Shown piece after piece: positions 43,683 to 54,254 of a stretch of DNA of 64,000 bases (its first letter is position 1; each line of letters begins with the position of its first letter). The notes under the pieces are model-generated. The model had not been told where the DNA came from. It saw only the letters and a program-made list of their open reading frames with translations, and did no database searches. Made by a program: the position numbers and the translations under genes. This stretch comes from Coenobita brevimanus (Eukaryota; Arthropoda; Malacostraca; Decapoda; Coenobitidae): assembly GCA_032717465.1 (NCBI GenBank), contig CM064658.1, positions 8,042,895 to 8,106,894 of the forward strand, in the 5' to 3' direction.

Positions 43683-45146
43683 ATGTACATTATATGTACA
43701 TTATATCTCACACCCTGCCTAGGCAAACTCTTTCGCCTTTGTCTGTCAACTTGTACCTTTCCTTCTTGCTGGAAGTTTGCTCTCATTCAGCCAGTCCCAA
43801 AGAAGGGTGACCACTCCCAACCCTCCAACTATCGTCCAATTGCTTTAACGTCCTGTATTTCAAAAGTTTTCGAGTCAATTCTTAATAGAAAAATTTTAAG
43901 GCATCTTTCCTATTACAACCTTCTTTCCGATCGTCAGTATGGGTTCCGTCAGGGACGCTCCACTGGCGATCTGCTCACCTACCTTTCAGACTCCTGGTCA
44001 TCCTCCTTTCGGAACTTTGGCGAAAGCTTTGCCATTGCACTTGACATTTCAAAGGCTTTCGATCGAGTCTGGCATAAATCTTTAATTTCCAAACTGCCCT
44101 CCTACGGTTTCTATCCTTCTATCTGTGCCTTCATCGCTAGCTTCCTTTCTGGTCGTTCTATAGCCGCTGTTGTAGACGGCCATCGTTCTTCTCCTAGATC
44201 TATCAACAGTGGTGTTCCTCAGGGCTCTGTCCTATCACCAACTCTCTTCCTTTTATTCATCAATGATCTTCTAAGCTGTACATCTAACCCTATCCACTCA
44301 TACGCTGATGACTCCACCCTTCACCTTTCCATTCGGTTCCTGCAACGCCCATCTCAACAGTTACTTCAACAAACAAGGGATGAGGCTATGGCACACCTAA
44401 TGTCTGACTTGGCTCGCATCTCTGACTGGGGTAAAAATAATATGGTTGTTTTTAATGCATCTAAGACTCAGTTCTTACACCTATCAACCCGACAAAATCT
44501 TCCACAGGTATACCCACTAATGTTTAATAATATTCAGCTTAATCCTGCATCATCCTTGAACATGCTTGGGGTTTCATTTACTCGGGACTTATCTTGGAAA
44601 GATCATATTACATCTCTTGTAAAATCTGCTTCCAAGAGATTGGGTGTGCTAAGCCGACTCCACTCTTTCTTTACCCCTGCACAATTGTTGACTCTATACA
44701 GGGGTTTTATCCGCCCCTGTGTGGAGTACAACTCTCATGTGTGGGGAGGCTCCCCACATACAGCTCTTCTCAATAGAGTGGAGTCAAAGGCTTTTCGTCT
44801 CATTAACTCTCCTCCTCTTACTGACTCCCTTCAATCTCTGTCTCTTGGCCGCACTGTTGCATCTTTATCTCTTTTCTATCACTACTTTAATGGTCACTGC
44901 TCCTCTGAACTGTCTGCTTGCATTCCTCCACCTCTACGACGGGCGCGTAGCACCCGTCTAGCAGCAAACTCTCATCCCTTTTCTGTCCAACTCTCTAATG
45001 CAAGAGTTAACCGTTACTCCCAGTCTTTTATTTATGCAACAGGTCAGCTCTGGAACTGTCTCCCTCTGTCTGTATTTCCTGCTGCCTATGATCTCCAGTC
45101 TTTCAAATGCAGTGTGTCCAGGCATCTCAAAATGATTGGATCTTGA
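43683..45146 (+). CDS. Reverse transcriptase of a 5'-truncated Jockey/I-like LINE
   Basis: A 487-codon open frame; the true LINE sequence starts near 43711 and upstream residues come from flanking DNA. RT blocks are [38 protein letters not shown], the catalytic SYADDSTLH (about 44302), and a C-terminal region ending NCLPLSVFPAAYDLQSFK. It lacks the endonuclease, which was lost by 5' truncation, so it cannot move by itself. A poly(A) tail follows at 45232-45243. It is nearly identical to 28.6-31.1 kb reversed and lacks that copy's stop and piggyBac insertion. Confidence 0.9.
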   Translation: MYIICTLYLTPCLGKLFRLCLSTCTFPSCWKFALIQPVPKKGDHSQPSNYRPIALTSCISKVFESILNRKILRHLSYYNLLSDRQYGFRQGRSTGDLLTYLSDSWSSSFRNFGESFAIALDISKAFDRVWHKSLISKLPSYGFYPSICAFIASFLSGRSIAAVVDGHRSSPRSINSGVPQGSVLSPTLFLLFINDLLSCTSNPIHSYADDSTLHLSIRFLQRPSQQLLQQTRDEAMAHLMSDLARISDWGKNNMVVFNASKTQFLHLSTRQNLPQVYPLMFNNIQLNPASSLNMLGVSFTRDLSWKDHITSLVKSASKRLGVLSRLHSFFTPAQLLTLYRGFIRPCVEYNSHVWGGSPHTALLNRVESKAFRLINSPPLTDSLQSLSLGRTVASLSLFYHYFNGHCSSELSACIPPPLRRARSTRLAANSHPFSVQLSNARVNRYSQSFIYATGQLWNCLPLSVFPAAYDLQSFKCSVSRHLKMIGS

Positions 45147-45844
45147 ATTTGGCTCTCTATTGTATTTTGTTTTTCTCTTGGAGGGAACTGTTACTGCGGG
45201 CTCATGGCCTTTGGTTCCTTCTTCCTCGCATAAAAAAAAAAAACATGATTTGTGAATGATTCTTGAGATGTTTTCTTTACAAAAAACAAACTAAACAGTT
45301 ACAAGATCCATATAAAACTATCACTTACTAGTTACTACTGACTAATTTATTTTACTTTGCTCTTATTTTGCTTAGTACTGTCCAAGGCTGTGGGGGTGAG
45401 GACATGGGGGTAAGCCTATGAGCTTGCCTTTTGTATGTACGTATGTTTAGTTTATTGTTGCTAACTATATCATCCTGTGCACTTACAGGTAGCAGTAGAG
45501 AGAGTGATCAAAATTATTTCTCAAATTTGACGTTGTTATAAGTATAACCAGGAAATGTGAGAAACTCATGAAATATAAATCAGAAAAAAGTAAGGAGACA
45601 CTAACAATCATTTGTCAATGAAAAGGCAACACTCGCTGCACATGTATGTCTGCCTGGTAACAAATAAATCCATGGTACATGTATAAAAGGCTACAGAAAC
45701 AACCTTAGAAACATAAAATCATGAATCTGTAATTATTTTCCCTCAATCAGACACTCTAATACCCAGGATAGGAATAAATATTGACACATACAACGCGAAA
45801 ATCTCGTGCTTGCCTGTGATGCGGCATTACTGTATGTGCTTAGG

Positions 45845-46060
45845 CGGGAGGCAGGGGGTGGGGGATTGGAGGGAGAGTGGAGGGTGGAGGGTGGAAGGTA
45901 GAGGGGTGGGGGATCGGTGGGAGGTAGGAGGGTGGAGGAAGTAGGGGGTGGGAGATTAGAGGGAAATGGGAGGGTGGAAGGGTGAGAGGTAGAGGGGTGG
46001 GGAACTGGTGGAAGGTAGGGGGCTGGAGGAAGGGGGATATGAAAGGGAGGAGGGAGGTGA
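45845..46060. repeat. G-rich minisatellite
   Basis: Degenerate units of GGAGGGTGGA, GGTAGAGGGGTGGGG and GGTGGGAGGTAGGAGGGTG over about 215 bp, inside the piggyBac-like element. Runs of G may form quadruplexes. Confidence 0.85.
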
Positions 46061-46566
46061 GAGCTATGTATCCTCCAGAGCAGTAAAAATATATTGCAAA
46101 CAATATTCTTTTGCTAAATGAACTGTCTGATACCAAAATAGTAAAAAATATTGCCAGATCAACAGTATAATAAAACCAGTACATGCAGCCCAACCCCCCA
46201 CCATGATTAGCTCTTCCCAGACTGTTTAAACTAAAATATTGTGATCTATGCATGCCTGGTGAAAGCAGAGGGGTCTGGGGAGCAGCTCGTATCCTCATTT
46301 CATTCCTCAGCCTCACCCAACAGTTTTCATTCATGCCTAAATATGCTGCCACGGGAGTGGCTAGGAGACCCCTACCGAGAAAGCCACTATAGTGGCCAGG
46401 AGACCTGAAAGAGTTAATTATAAGAAGAGTGATTACATGTATTTCCACTTGTGTATATAATTAGTGAAGAATAGATGCTAGCTTTACGAATTTGGTAATG
46501 AAAGTTAAAAATGGTAATGAAAATTGAGGAGTTTGGTAATGTGGCCGTTCCAATCTGGCAACTCTG

Positions 46567-48890
46567 TAATGGATGCAAGAGCTTATAGAGGTTGGGGGAG
46601 TGGACTTTCTGACCACTACTTGGTGGTGGCCAGAATTAGGATTCAAGTAAATGGAGGAATAGGAGAAGGGAAAAACGAGAGGAAGGAGTAGTTGCAAGGA
46701 GAGTGGAAAGGTTACAAGAGGATGAGAAAAAGGCAGAGTATAAGAGAGAAGTGGAGGAACGATTGGGCAAATATGAATTGGAGCAGATGGGAGACCTGGA
46801 AGGTGTGTGTAAGATATTTACAGAAGAAATATGTGCAGCATGTGATGTGGTATGTGGAAGGAAGAGAAGATGGAGGGGGGTGCAAGGAACAGCGTGGTGG
46901 ACTGAAGAGGTGAGACAGGCTGTGGCACTAAAGAAGAAAGCATACAATGAATGGATGAGAAATAGGGGCGTGGAAGAAGTTGAGAGGCGGAAGAGAGAGT
47001 TATATGTAGAAAGAAAGAGAGAGGTGAAAAGATTAGTAAGAGAGAGTAAGAAGAAAGTGGATGAGGAATTTGGAAGGAATTTGAGTGTAAAGTGGAGGGA
47101 CTGTAAGAAAATGTTCTGGAAAGAGGTGAAAAGAGTAAGACAGGGTGGAAGTGAAGTTAGCAGGGGAGTGAAAGATAAAAATGGTAGATTACTAGAGGAG
47201 AAGGGAGAAAAAGTGAGCAGATGGAGAGAACACTTTAAGGAATTGTTGAACATAGAGGATGGAAGTAATGTGAGTATAAGTGGCTGGGGAATGGCTGGGA
47301 GAAGGAGGGAGGTGAGAAGACAGGAAGAAATCAGTAGGATAGAAGTTGTGGAAGCAATGAAGAAAGTTAAATCGGGGAAAGCCCCAGGAATTGATGGAGT
47401 GTGTGGTGAAATGCTGAAGCATGGGGGGGAGATAGTAGTAGAATGGATATGGAAGATGTGCAGATTGGCCTGGGAGGAAGGTAGAGTGCCGGAGGATTGG
47501 AAGTCAGGTATAATTATTCCCTTGTACAAAGGAAAAGGGGAAAAAGAAGTGTGTGGTAACCATAGGGGCATTTGTCTTCTTAGTATAATAGGAAAAGTGT
47601 ATGGTAGGATACTTATTGACAGAGTTAGAGACAGAACAGAGAAATTAGTTGGAGAAGAACAGAGAGGCTTTAGGAAGGGAAGAGGTTGTGTAGATCAGAT
47701 ATTCATTCTTAGATCTTTAGTGGAAAAGTTTCTAGAGAAGGGAAAGAAGATGTATGCGGCTTTCATGGATTTGGAGAAAGCACATGACAGAGTGGATAGA
47801 CAAGGATTGTGGAAAGTGTTAAGAATATATGGAGTAGATGGGAAGTTGTTCAATGCTGTGAAGAGTATGTACGATGGTGCTAAGGCTGCAGTGCGTGTGG
47901 ATGGTGAACTAAGTGAATTTTTCTCTTTGAAGGTTGGGTTGAAACAGGGATGTGCCATGTCTTCATGGTTGTTCAATCTGTACATGGATGGGGTAATAAA
48001 AGAGGTACAAGGTAGGGTAGTGGATGTTGGAGAGGCCCTGGTGAGAGAGGATAGTGTTTGGAAACTCCCTGTAATGTTGTTTTCAGATGATACTGTGTTG
48101 TTGAGTGAAGACGAAGGGGAGCTGCAAGGCTTGGTGGATGAGTTTGGGAGTGTGTGTAAGAAACGGAATCTAAAGGTGAATGTAGTGAAGAGTAAAGTGA
48201 TGGTCTTTGAGAGAGGTGAAGTCAGTGATTGTACAGCGAGGTTGGATGGTGAGGAATTGGAAAATGTGAGTACGTTTAAGTACTTGGGTAGTGTGATGAG
48301 TAAGGATGGAGGTTTGGAGGGTGAAGTGCTTGAAAGGGTACAGCAGGGAAGAAAGGTTGCTGGTTCTTTGAAAGCAGTGATAAGAAACAGGGAAGTGAGC
48401 ATGGAAGTGAAAAAGTTACTACATGACAGTATTGTGATACCAACTCTAATGTATGGAAGTGAAGCTTGGACGTTGTTGGAAGGACACAAGTCAAGAGTGA
48501 GAGCAGTGGAAATGAGTTATTTAAGAGGAGCCTGTGGAGTCACATGGAGAGACAGACTGACGAATGAGGATATAAAGGAGCGTTGTGGTGTGGAAGTGGA
48601 TGTGATAGGAAGCATTATGAGGAACACACTGAGGTGGTTTGGCCATGTGGAGAGGATGGCGGGAGAAAGACTGACGAAGAGAGTGTGTATGAGTGAGGTG
48701 GAGGGGGGAAGAGGGAGGGGGAGGCCGAGGATGAGATGGAGGGATGGGGTGGAGAGGTATATGAGAGAGGGGGGTGTGAGTTGGGAGCAGGGCAGTGAAA
48801 TGGCAGGGGACAGGGCGACTTGGAGGCGATTTGTTTGTGGCCACCCCAAATGGGATTGAGGTGTCAGGCAATAGATAGATAGATTAACAG
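46567..48890 (+). mobile_element. RTE LINE copy with the longest open frame
   Basis: It starts exactly at the hAT-like right end with VMDARAYRGWGSGLSDHYLV, part of the endonuclease domain, and ends GGGATTGAGGTGTCAGGC and (ATAG)n. The first half of the endonuclease is missing. It lies in RGP1 intron 2 in the sense direction. Confidence 0.9.
46703..48859 (+). CDS. RTE reverse transcriptase, 718 codons
   Basis: The frame continues upstream to about 46570 (SGLSDHYLVVARIRI, endonuclease end). Next come a basic linker (WWTEEVRQAVALKKKAYNEW) and RT blocks GKAPGIDGVCGEMLK, GIIIPLYKGKG, FRKGRGCVDQIF, MDLEKAHDRVDRQGLW and GLKQGCAMSSWLFN. The catalytic block at about 48080 reads LFSDDTVLL where sister copies have LFADD. 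The C-terminal domain is GACGVTWRDRLTNED, WFGHVERM, GRPRMRWRDGVERY, the RTE end. The two Asp residues are intact, but the A to S change and missing endonuclease N-terminus make activity doubtful. Confidence 0.9.
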   Translation: MERLQEDEKKAEYKREVEERLGKYELEQMGDLEGVCKIFTEEICAACDVVCGRKRRWRGVQGTAWWTEEVRQAVALKKKAYNEWMRNRGVEEVERRKRELYVERKREVKRLVRESKKKVDEEFGRNLSVKWRDCKKMFWKEVKRVRQGGSEVSRGVKDKNGRLLEEKGEKVSRWREHFKELLNIEDGSNVSISGWGMAGRRREVRRQEEISRIEVVEAMKKVKSGKAPGIDGVCGEMLKHGGEIVVEWIWKMCRLAWEEGRVPEDWKSGIIIPLYKGKGEKEVCGNHRGICLLSIIGKVYGRILIDRVRDRTEKLVGEEQRGFRKGRGCVDQIFILRSLVEKFLEKGKKMYAAFMDLEKAHDRVDRQGLWKVLRIYGVDGKLFNAVKSMYDGAKAAVRVDGELSEFFSLKVGLKQGCAMSSWLFNLYMDGVIKEVQGRVVDVGEALVREDSVWKLPVMLFSDDTVLLSEDEGELQGLVDEFGSVCKKRNLKVNVVKSKVMVFERGEVSDCTARLDGEELENVSTFKYLGSVMSKDGGLEGEVLERVQQGRKVAGSLKAVIRNREVSMEVKKLLHDSIVIPTLMYGSEAWTLLEGHKSRVRAVEMSYLRGACGVTWRDRLTNEDIKERCGVEVDVIGSIMRNTLRWFGHVERMAGERLTKRVCMSEVEGGRGRGRPRMRWRDGVERYMREGGVSWEQGSEMAGDRATWRRFVCGHPKWD

Positions 48891-48954
48891 TCTCAGCCTA
48901 ACTCCGATCGAGAGCAGATGCTTATAGCAATGCAAGCCACAGGTGCTCGTTTTT

Positions 48955-49375
48955 TGTGAATAAACTGCGATACCTTGCCACTAGAACACACAGGAATTTA
49001 CAGTGTTGTGTTGTGTTAAGAAATTAGAATTTAGAGTGCAAAGGATTAACTGTGGACTGCAAACTGGCGGTTCAAACCAGTCCAGGAGCCAGGGACTTGT
49101 TGTAAGTACCCAGAATGTTTAATATTGTATAAACTCACCTCTGAAACCTCATTTTATGGTTCTTTTGCATTTATTTCAATCTTTTATAACTCTTATTGGT
49201 GTGATTTGGGTCTTAAATAGGTGCAATGCATGTCCAGAGGGAGTTGTATAGGTGTTTTTCTGAGTTAGGGTCCATAAGTACAAGTCCAGGAGGCTGGGGC
49301 CCAATATCCGGACAGGATCACTATTCGGACATGCCTTTGGCTCTATTACATCGGATGTTGGAGGGATTACTGTAA
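48955..49375 (-). mobile_element. Tigger left-end fragment
   Basis: It matches the reverse complement of 38599-39430 with internal deletion: TGTCCAGAGGGAGTTGTATA, GTCCATAAGTACAAGTCCAG and the end GTTGGAGGGATTACTG, followed by TA. It belongs to the same family as the element at 38599. Confidence 0.8.
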
Positions 49376-49490
49376 TAATCTTAAATGTCAGGACCAACTG
49401 CCTAGCCCCGGGCTCCTACGCTCCTCATGGGGCAATGTAGGATTGGATGATGGATGGATGGATAATAATAATAATAATAATAATAATGTA
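49376..49490 (+). mobile_element. Short SINE tail piece and (AAT)n
   Basis: The sequence GGACCAACTGCCTAGCCCCG, then GATTGGATGATGGATGG, is the 3' part of the GATG-tailed SINE on the plus strand, followed by an AAT tract (49464-49488). Confidence 0.75.
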
Positions 49491-49524
49491 ATAATGACCT
49501 CTAACAACCCTCTCTATCCCCCAG

Positions 49525-49632
49525 ACACATCATTTGCCCCATGCCGAGGTGAACGAGGCCATGTAGTTCTCTCAACAAAGCCCAAAATCCTTTTCTGTGA
49601 CCTTCAGCTTCTGCCAGGAGAAAGTCGATCAT
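49525..49632 (+). CDS. RGP1: RGP1, third coding exon
   Basis: The acceptor CTCTATCCCCCAG ends at 49524 and the donor ATCAT|GTAAGG begins at 49633. In phase with exon 2 it encodes [20 protein letters not shown], then [16 protein letters not shown]. The RGERG..(V/I)[16 protein letters not shown] string follows the LPP segment of exon 2 in animal RGP1. The length of 108 nt leaves one base of the next codon. Intron 2 is 12.4 kb. Exon 4 (expected to start with a Tyr/Cys codon remainder followed by SYSE-like residues) was not found up to 64000, so intron 3 exceeds 14 kb or the assembly changes. Confidence 0.94.
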
Positions 49633-49769
49633 GTAAGGTCAGAGTGTGGGTTCATTATCTACTAGCACTTCAATATGCTTTATGAGTCAAAGCCCAAACT
49701 GAGACTCTCACATTGTTACAGGTTTTAGGCATCTTAGATTTGATTTTTCCCAACTGTGAGATAATGCTT

Positions 49770-50784
49770 AGTTCATGTGTGCAGTGCGTCGAGGAGAGCA
49801 TGTGGAGATTGTCAGTTGTGAAAGGACTGATTTTGCTGGTGAGTCTCTCAAGTGTGTGGAAGAGTTTTGTTATTTGGGAGACATGTTAAGTGCTGGAGGT
49901 GGGGCTGGAGCTGGCTTTGTGGTTAGAGTGAGGAGTGGTTGGAAAAAACTCAGGGAACTGTTGCTCTCCTCACATTGAGGGGGCTCTTCCTCCATGGTAA
50001 TGGATCTTTGTATGTGGCATGTTAGGAGTGTAATGCTGTATGGTAGTGAGACCTGGGCAGTGTATGAAGAGGATATTCGCACACTCTGGCTTACAGAAAT
50101 GGCAGTGATTGGGTGGTTGTGCAGTGCATCCTTGAATGCGAGGCCTGGGGGGGCTAGGTTTGCAATGGAATATATAAGAGATAGATAGGGACTGGAGTGT
50201 GTTGGTATTGTGATAAGGTGTAGATTGAGGTGGTTTTAGCATGTGGGGAGGATGGGGGATGACAGTTGGCTGCAGAAAGTGAGAATTGTTACCATTAGGG
50301 GTAGTGTTGCGAGTGGTAGACCGAAAAAGACCTTGGATGAGGTCATTGAGCGTGATCTCAGGGATGTGAGACTAATAGGGAGGGTGCTAGAGATCGAGCA
50401 GCATGGAGAGCCACCATTAGGTGGCCAGGACTGATGCATGCAAGCTTGTTCGAGCCTTTAAAATATGAAAGCAACAGTTTCCAGAATTAGTTGGTTTTGG
50501 CATCTGCTTTAGCTTCCTGTCCTTAGAATCCTTAGAATGTATCAGCTGTATCATGGCTAACCTCAGTACGGGTACAGGTATTTGATAAAAGGAAGCATAG
50601 TGGACTTACTGGCTGCAAAGATGAGGGTCATTCCATGAAAATGTTAACTTTTAGTGTCAGTCTTTGAAATGATCAATAATAATAAAATTATATATCATTT
50701 TAAAGCTTAAAACTGTATTATACACTGTCTGGACATTGCTGCACCTTACCTTGCCCTAGGGTGGAAAAGGAGGTCCAGATGATG
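49770..50784 (+). pseudogene. 3' part of the PHD-finger LINE, plus-strand copy
   Basis: It begins with the end of the zinc finger (VCAVRRGEHVEIV), then ERTDFAGESLKCVEEFCYLG, RVRSGWKKLRELL, VRSVMLYGSETWA and a SGRPKKTLDEVIERDLRD-type end. A 3' UTR leads to CTGTCTGGACATTGCTGC and a short GAT tail at 50784. Frames are broken by stops at 49978 and 50188. A reversed copy of the same family starts immediately after. Confidence 0.8.
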
Positions 50785-53720
50785 ATCGTCTTTGTTTTCG
50801 TTTTTGAAAGCTCCACCATGCTTGCATGCGTCGACCCTGGTCACCTAATGGCGGCTCTCCATGCTGCACGATCTATTGCAGCCTCCCTGTTCAGTCCGTT
50901 AGCCCTGAGGTCACACTTAATGACCTCGTCCCACGTCTTTCTCAGTCTACCCCTCACAACCCCACCCCCGTATTAACACTTCTCACCTTCTACACACAAT
51001 TATGATCCCCCATCCTCTCCACATGCCCAAACCACCTCAATCTACCTCTCTTCATCACAACACCAATAAACTCCAGTCCCATCCTACCTCTTAACTCTTC
51101 CATCGTAAACCCTGCCCCCCCAAGCCTTGCATGCCTGGGACGCACTGCACATCCACCTAATCATTGTCATTTCTGTACGTCTGAACCTGCGAATATCCTC
51201 CTCCTTTACAGGCCAGGTCTCGCTACCATACAGCATCACACTCCTAACACACGCTGCATACAAAGACCCCTTGGCACGTAGGGAGAGTCCTCTCAATGTC
51301 AGGAGAGGCAACAGCTCCCTGAACTTCTTCCAACCACTTCTCACCCTAGCTAACTCCAGCCCCACCTTGAGCACACAATGTGTCTCCCAAATAACAAAAC
51401 TTCCACACACTCAAGAGACTCACCAGCTAGTTCAATCCTTTCACGCCTGACAATCTCCACCTGCTCTCTCCGACATGCCGCACACACAAAATCAGCATTA
51501 TCTCGCAGTCTACCTCTGATACCACTACATCTCTTGTGCACCCATTTATCACAAACACTGCATAAGTTGGGATTACTTTCCACACCCTTGTGGCAAATCG
51601 CACATGGCCACTCTCCCTCGTCTTTGACAGTACCGCCACCAACCCTAGATATCATCACTTTTGTTTTATCTGCATTTACCCTTAAGCCCTTATGCCTCAT
51701 ACCATCTCTCCACTTCCTGAATCTTTCCTCCGCTTCCTTCTGTTCTCTGCAGTCAACACCAAATCATCAGCATAAAACATCTCCCACGGGAGTCCATTTC
51801 TGAAGTCACTTGAGATGACTTCAAGTACCATGATAAACAACATACGACTCAAAACCAACCCCTGATGCACACCAACGTTCACGGAAAACTCATCACTCAA
51901 ATCTCCACTCACTCTTACCTGAGTGTGAGCACCCACATACATAGCCATAACCACCCTAACCAACCACTCCTCCAAGCCAGACTTTCTCATTGCCCACTTC
52001 ACCACCTCTCTACGGACTCTGTCAAAGGCCTTTTCCAAATCAACAAAAACAAAATACAGATCCCTTTTCATCCCAATATATTTTTCTGAAGCTGTCAAAC
52101 AATGAATATGGCATCAGTGGTCCCCCTGCCTTGCATAAACCCAAACTGCATCTCATCAATATTCACGCTTTCTCTAATCATACCTTCTAGAACTCTCTCC
52201 ATTACCTTCATTATCTGATCTAAAAGCTTTATACCTCTATAATTTCCTCATTCCAGGGCATCACCCTTCCCTTTATACACATTTACAGTTACACTCTTCA
52301 ACCGATCATCTGGGACAACACACTCATATGTAATCAAATTTATCAGGTCAGTGACTAACCTCACCCCTGTATCTCCTGAGGCCTTCAACATTTTGGCAGT
52401 CAACCCAGACACACCTGCTACCTTCCCCACCTGCATCCTGCCTATTGCCTCACTCACAGTAGCAGCATCAATCAAAAGCCAAGGGACAAACACTGGATCT
52501 GCTGGCTCCAAATCTTCCCTGTCCCAGTCAAACTCCTCATTCAACAACCGGTTATAATGCTCTCTCCATGCATCTTTAATATCCCCACTGTTCACCACTA
52601 CCCTTCCTTCATCATTCTTCACACACTGCTCACCTATAATATCCCGGTTATCCCTCTTCATCTGATTTGCCACCTTGAATATCATATTTTTCCTTTCCCC
52701 ATGATTTAGGTTATCAAGTAAAAGTCTCTGTGACTCAGACTTCGCCCTGTATACCTCTCTTCTAGCCCTACGCTTAGCAACCAACTTTTCCTTCTTGTTA
52801 CCACCCTTCTTCCATTCTCAGAAAAGCCTCCTTTTCTCCTTAACTACAGCTTCTACACCCTCATCCTACCTCCAAGTTACTTTATGTCCTGGTGGTCCTC
52901 TTGTCCAGCCGCATGTTACATCAGTAACTCTCAAGAGATTGTTCTTGACAGCTCTTTACTGTTCATTAACACCTTTGTCGACGGCTCCCTGCTCAGCCAC
53001 CACTCTCCTCATGTCGCTGTAGAAGGCATCCCTTACTACTTAGTTTTCCAGCTTCCATATTTTCCTCCTAGGTACGTAAGTCCTCTTTTTCATCACTCGT
53101 TCTTTTAGCACCGTATCACAAATTAATAGTTTGTGCTCCTGCGCACACACTCCTTACTTCCTATAACTTTAACATCTTCACTAACCTCCTATCAGCCTTC
53201 CTAACCAGAAAATAATCTATCTGACTGCTATTTCCCCAAGACTCGTACCTAATTAACCTACTCTCTCTTTTCCTATAATGTGTGTTGCACACCATCATGG
53301 TCATTGCCTCCCCAGACTCGACTATCCTTTCCCCTTCCGCATTCCTTATACCATATGCACATCCCCCATGTACTCCCTCATAACCTTGAGCTGCTTCACC
53401 CACATGACCATTTAAGTCCCCACCCAAAACCAATACTGTATCTCATCATCCCACGTACCGCCTCCTACACGTATGAAGTCATCCCAAAAACTATCTTTCT
53501 GTACTTCATCCAAGCCTGCCTGTGGAGCATATGCCGATATAATTGTAGTTATCATTCCACCAACCTGAATTTTCACTACCAGTATCCTATCCCTTACTCT
53601 CATAACATTCATAACATATTCCACCCATTTCTCCGCAACCATCACACCAATACCCCCATATCCCTGCCAAAACAACTAATAGTAACAGTTCTTCCCAACA
53701 ATCATTCTGACTGATCGACC
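50785..53720 (-). pseudogene. PHD-finger LINE, minus-strand copy (endonuclease, RT, zinc finger)
   Basis: In coding order: endonuclease pieces at 53412-53675 (VGGMITTIISAYAPQAGL) and 53161-53433 (LGGDLNGHVG, then DYFLVRKADRR), a linker and RT start at 52248-52784 (GKVAGVSGLTAKMLK), and RT at 51697-52098 (VDLEKAFDRVRRE, catalytic FYADDLVL). A Cys-rich module follows at about 51472-51612 (CAICHKG...CSVCDKWVHKRCSG...FVCAACR), and then the C-terminus at 51084-51410. It carries multiple frameshifts. Order and the YADD block show a non-LTR retrotransposon with an RTE-like layout. A zinc finger between RT and C-terminus is its special feature. Confidence 0.85.
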
Positions 53721-54239
53721 CCTGTACCGGACTTCCTGCAAACATGATGATGATTAAAGCATAAGCATTGAATTTTACAAATCTGAACAGAAAAAGTTTT
53801 TAAACTCTACTGAGAGTGAGACATTAAAAAAAGTCCTACCGTGTCATGGAAGAAAAATTTATGCAGAAATTAGTGATTTTCTTATCATCATTGACCCAAG
53901 TATGTATTTGGAATGCTGTCATTGGTTTTTATTGAAATAACAGCTATTTGAGTTGTAATTGTCACTACAGTTGTTTACACATACTTTGCGGTCAGACTGG
54001 CACGACCTTGAAGTGGAGGTACTTCTGGAGTAACGTGTGTGACGTCTTTTTAAATTTTTTCCCATACACAGCATACGAATTGTAGAAAACTAACACAACT
54101 GTATATTATAAATAGGGATCCTAGTGCCTTACTAATGTACCCCTCTGATGTCTTGTAAGAGACTCTGGTAAGCGATATACTCAGTCACACACATTACATG
54201 CATAGCGTGAGAAACATTAGTTTTAAACAGGAAATCACT
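53721..54239. other. No gene recognised
   Basis: A/T-rich intronic-type sequence without supported frames or repeats. Confidence 0.6.
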
Positions 54240-54254
54240 GCAGTTACACTGAAT

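Larger units (their letters stand above)
43366..46413. mobile_element. piggyBac-like element with TTAA flanks, carrying a LINE
   Basis: The left end is CCCTTTCAGGTCTC after TTAA (43362-43365). The right end is GAGACCTGAAAGAG before TTAA (46414-46417), a 14-bp inverted repeat with one mismatch. Without the LINE insertion (about 1.55 kb) it would be about 1.5 kb. It contains a G-rich minisatellite (45845-46060). The frame at 45840-46448 runs through that minisatellite and shows no transposase motif. Confidence 0.8.
43163..46566. mobile_element. hAT-like termini enclosing a piggyBac-like element and a LINE
   Basis: The left end CAGGGTTGCCATTTGG and right end (reversed) CAGAGTTGCCAGATTGG share an 11-bp CAGRGTTGCCA terminus, typical of hAT elements. 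Both sides carry subterminal GGTAATGAAA repeats. No 8-bp target duplication is visible (TCCCCTGT versus TAATGGAT), so one flank may be lost. No hAT transposase frame is present. The inside is occupied by the piggyBac-like element. Confidence 0.6.

Noticed and set aside
45840..46448. 202-codon minus-strand frame
   Set aside because: More than a third of it is encoded by a G-rich minisatellite, and the rest shows no transposase motif.
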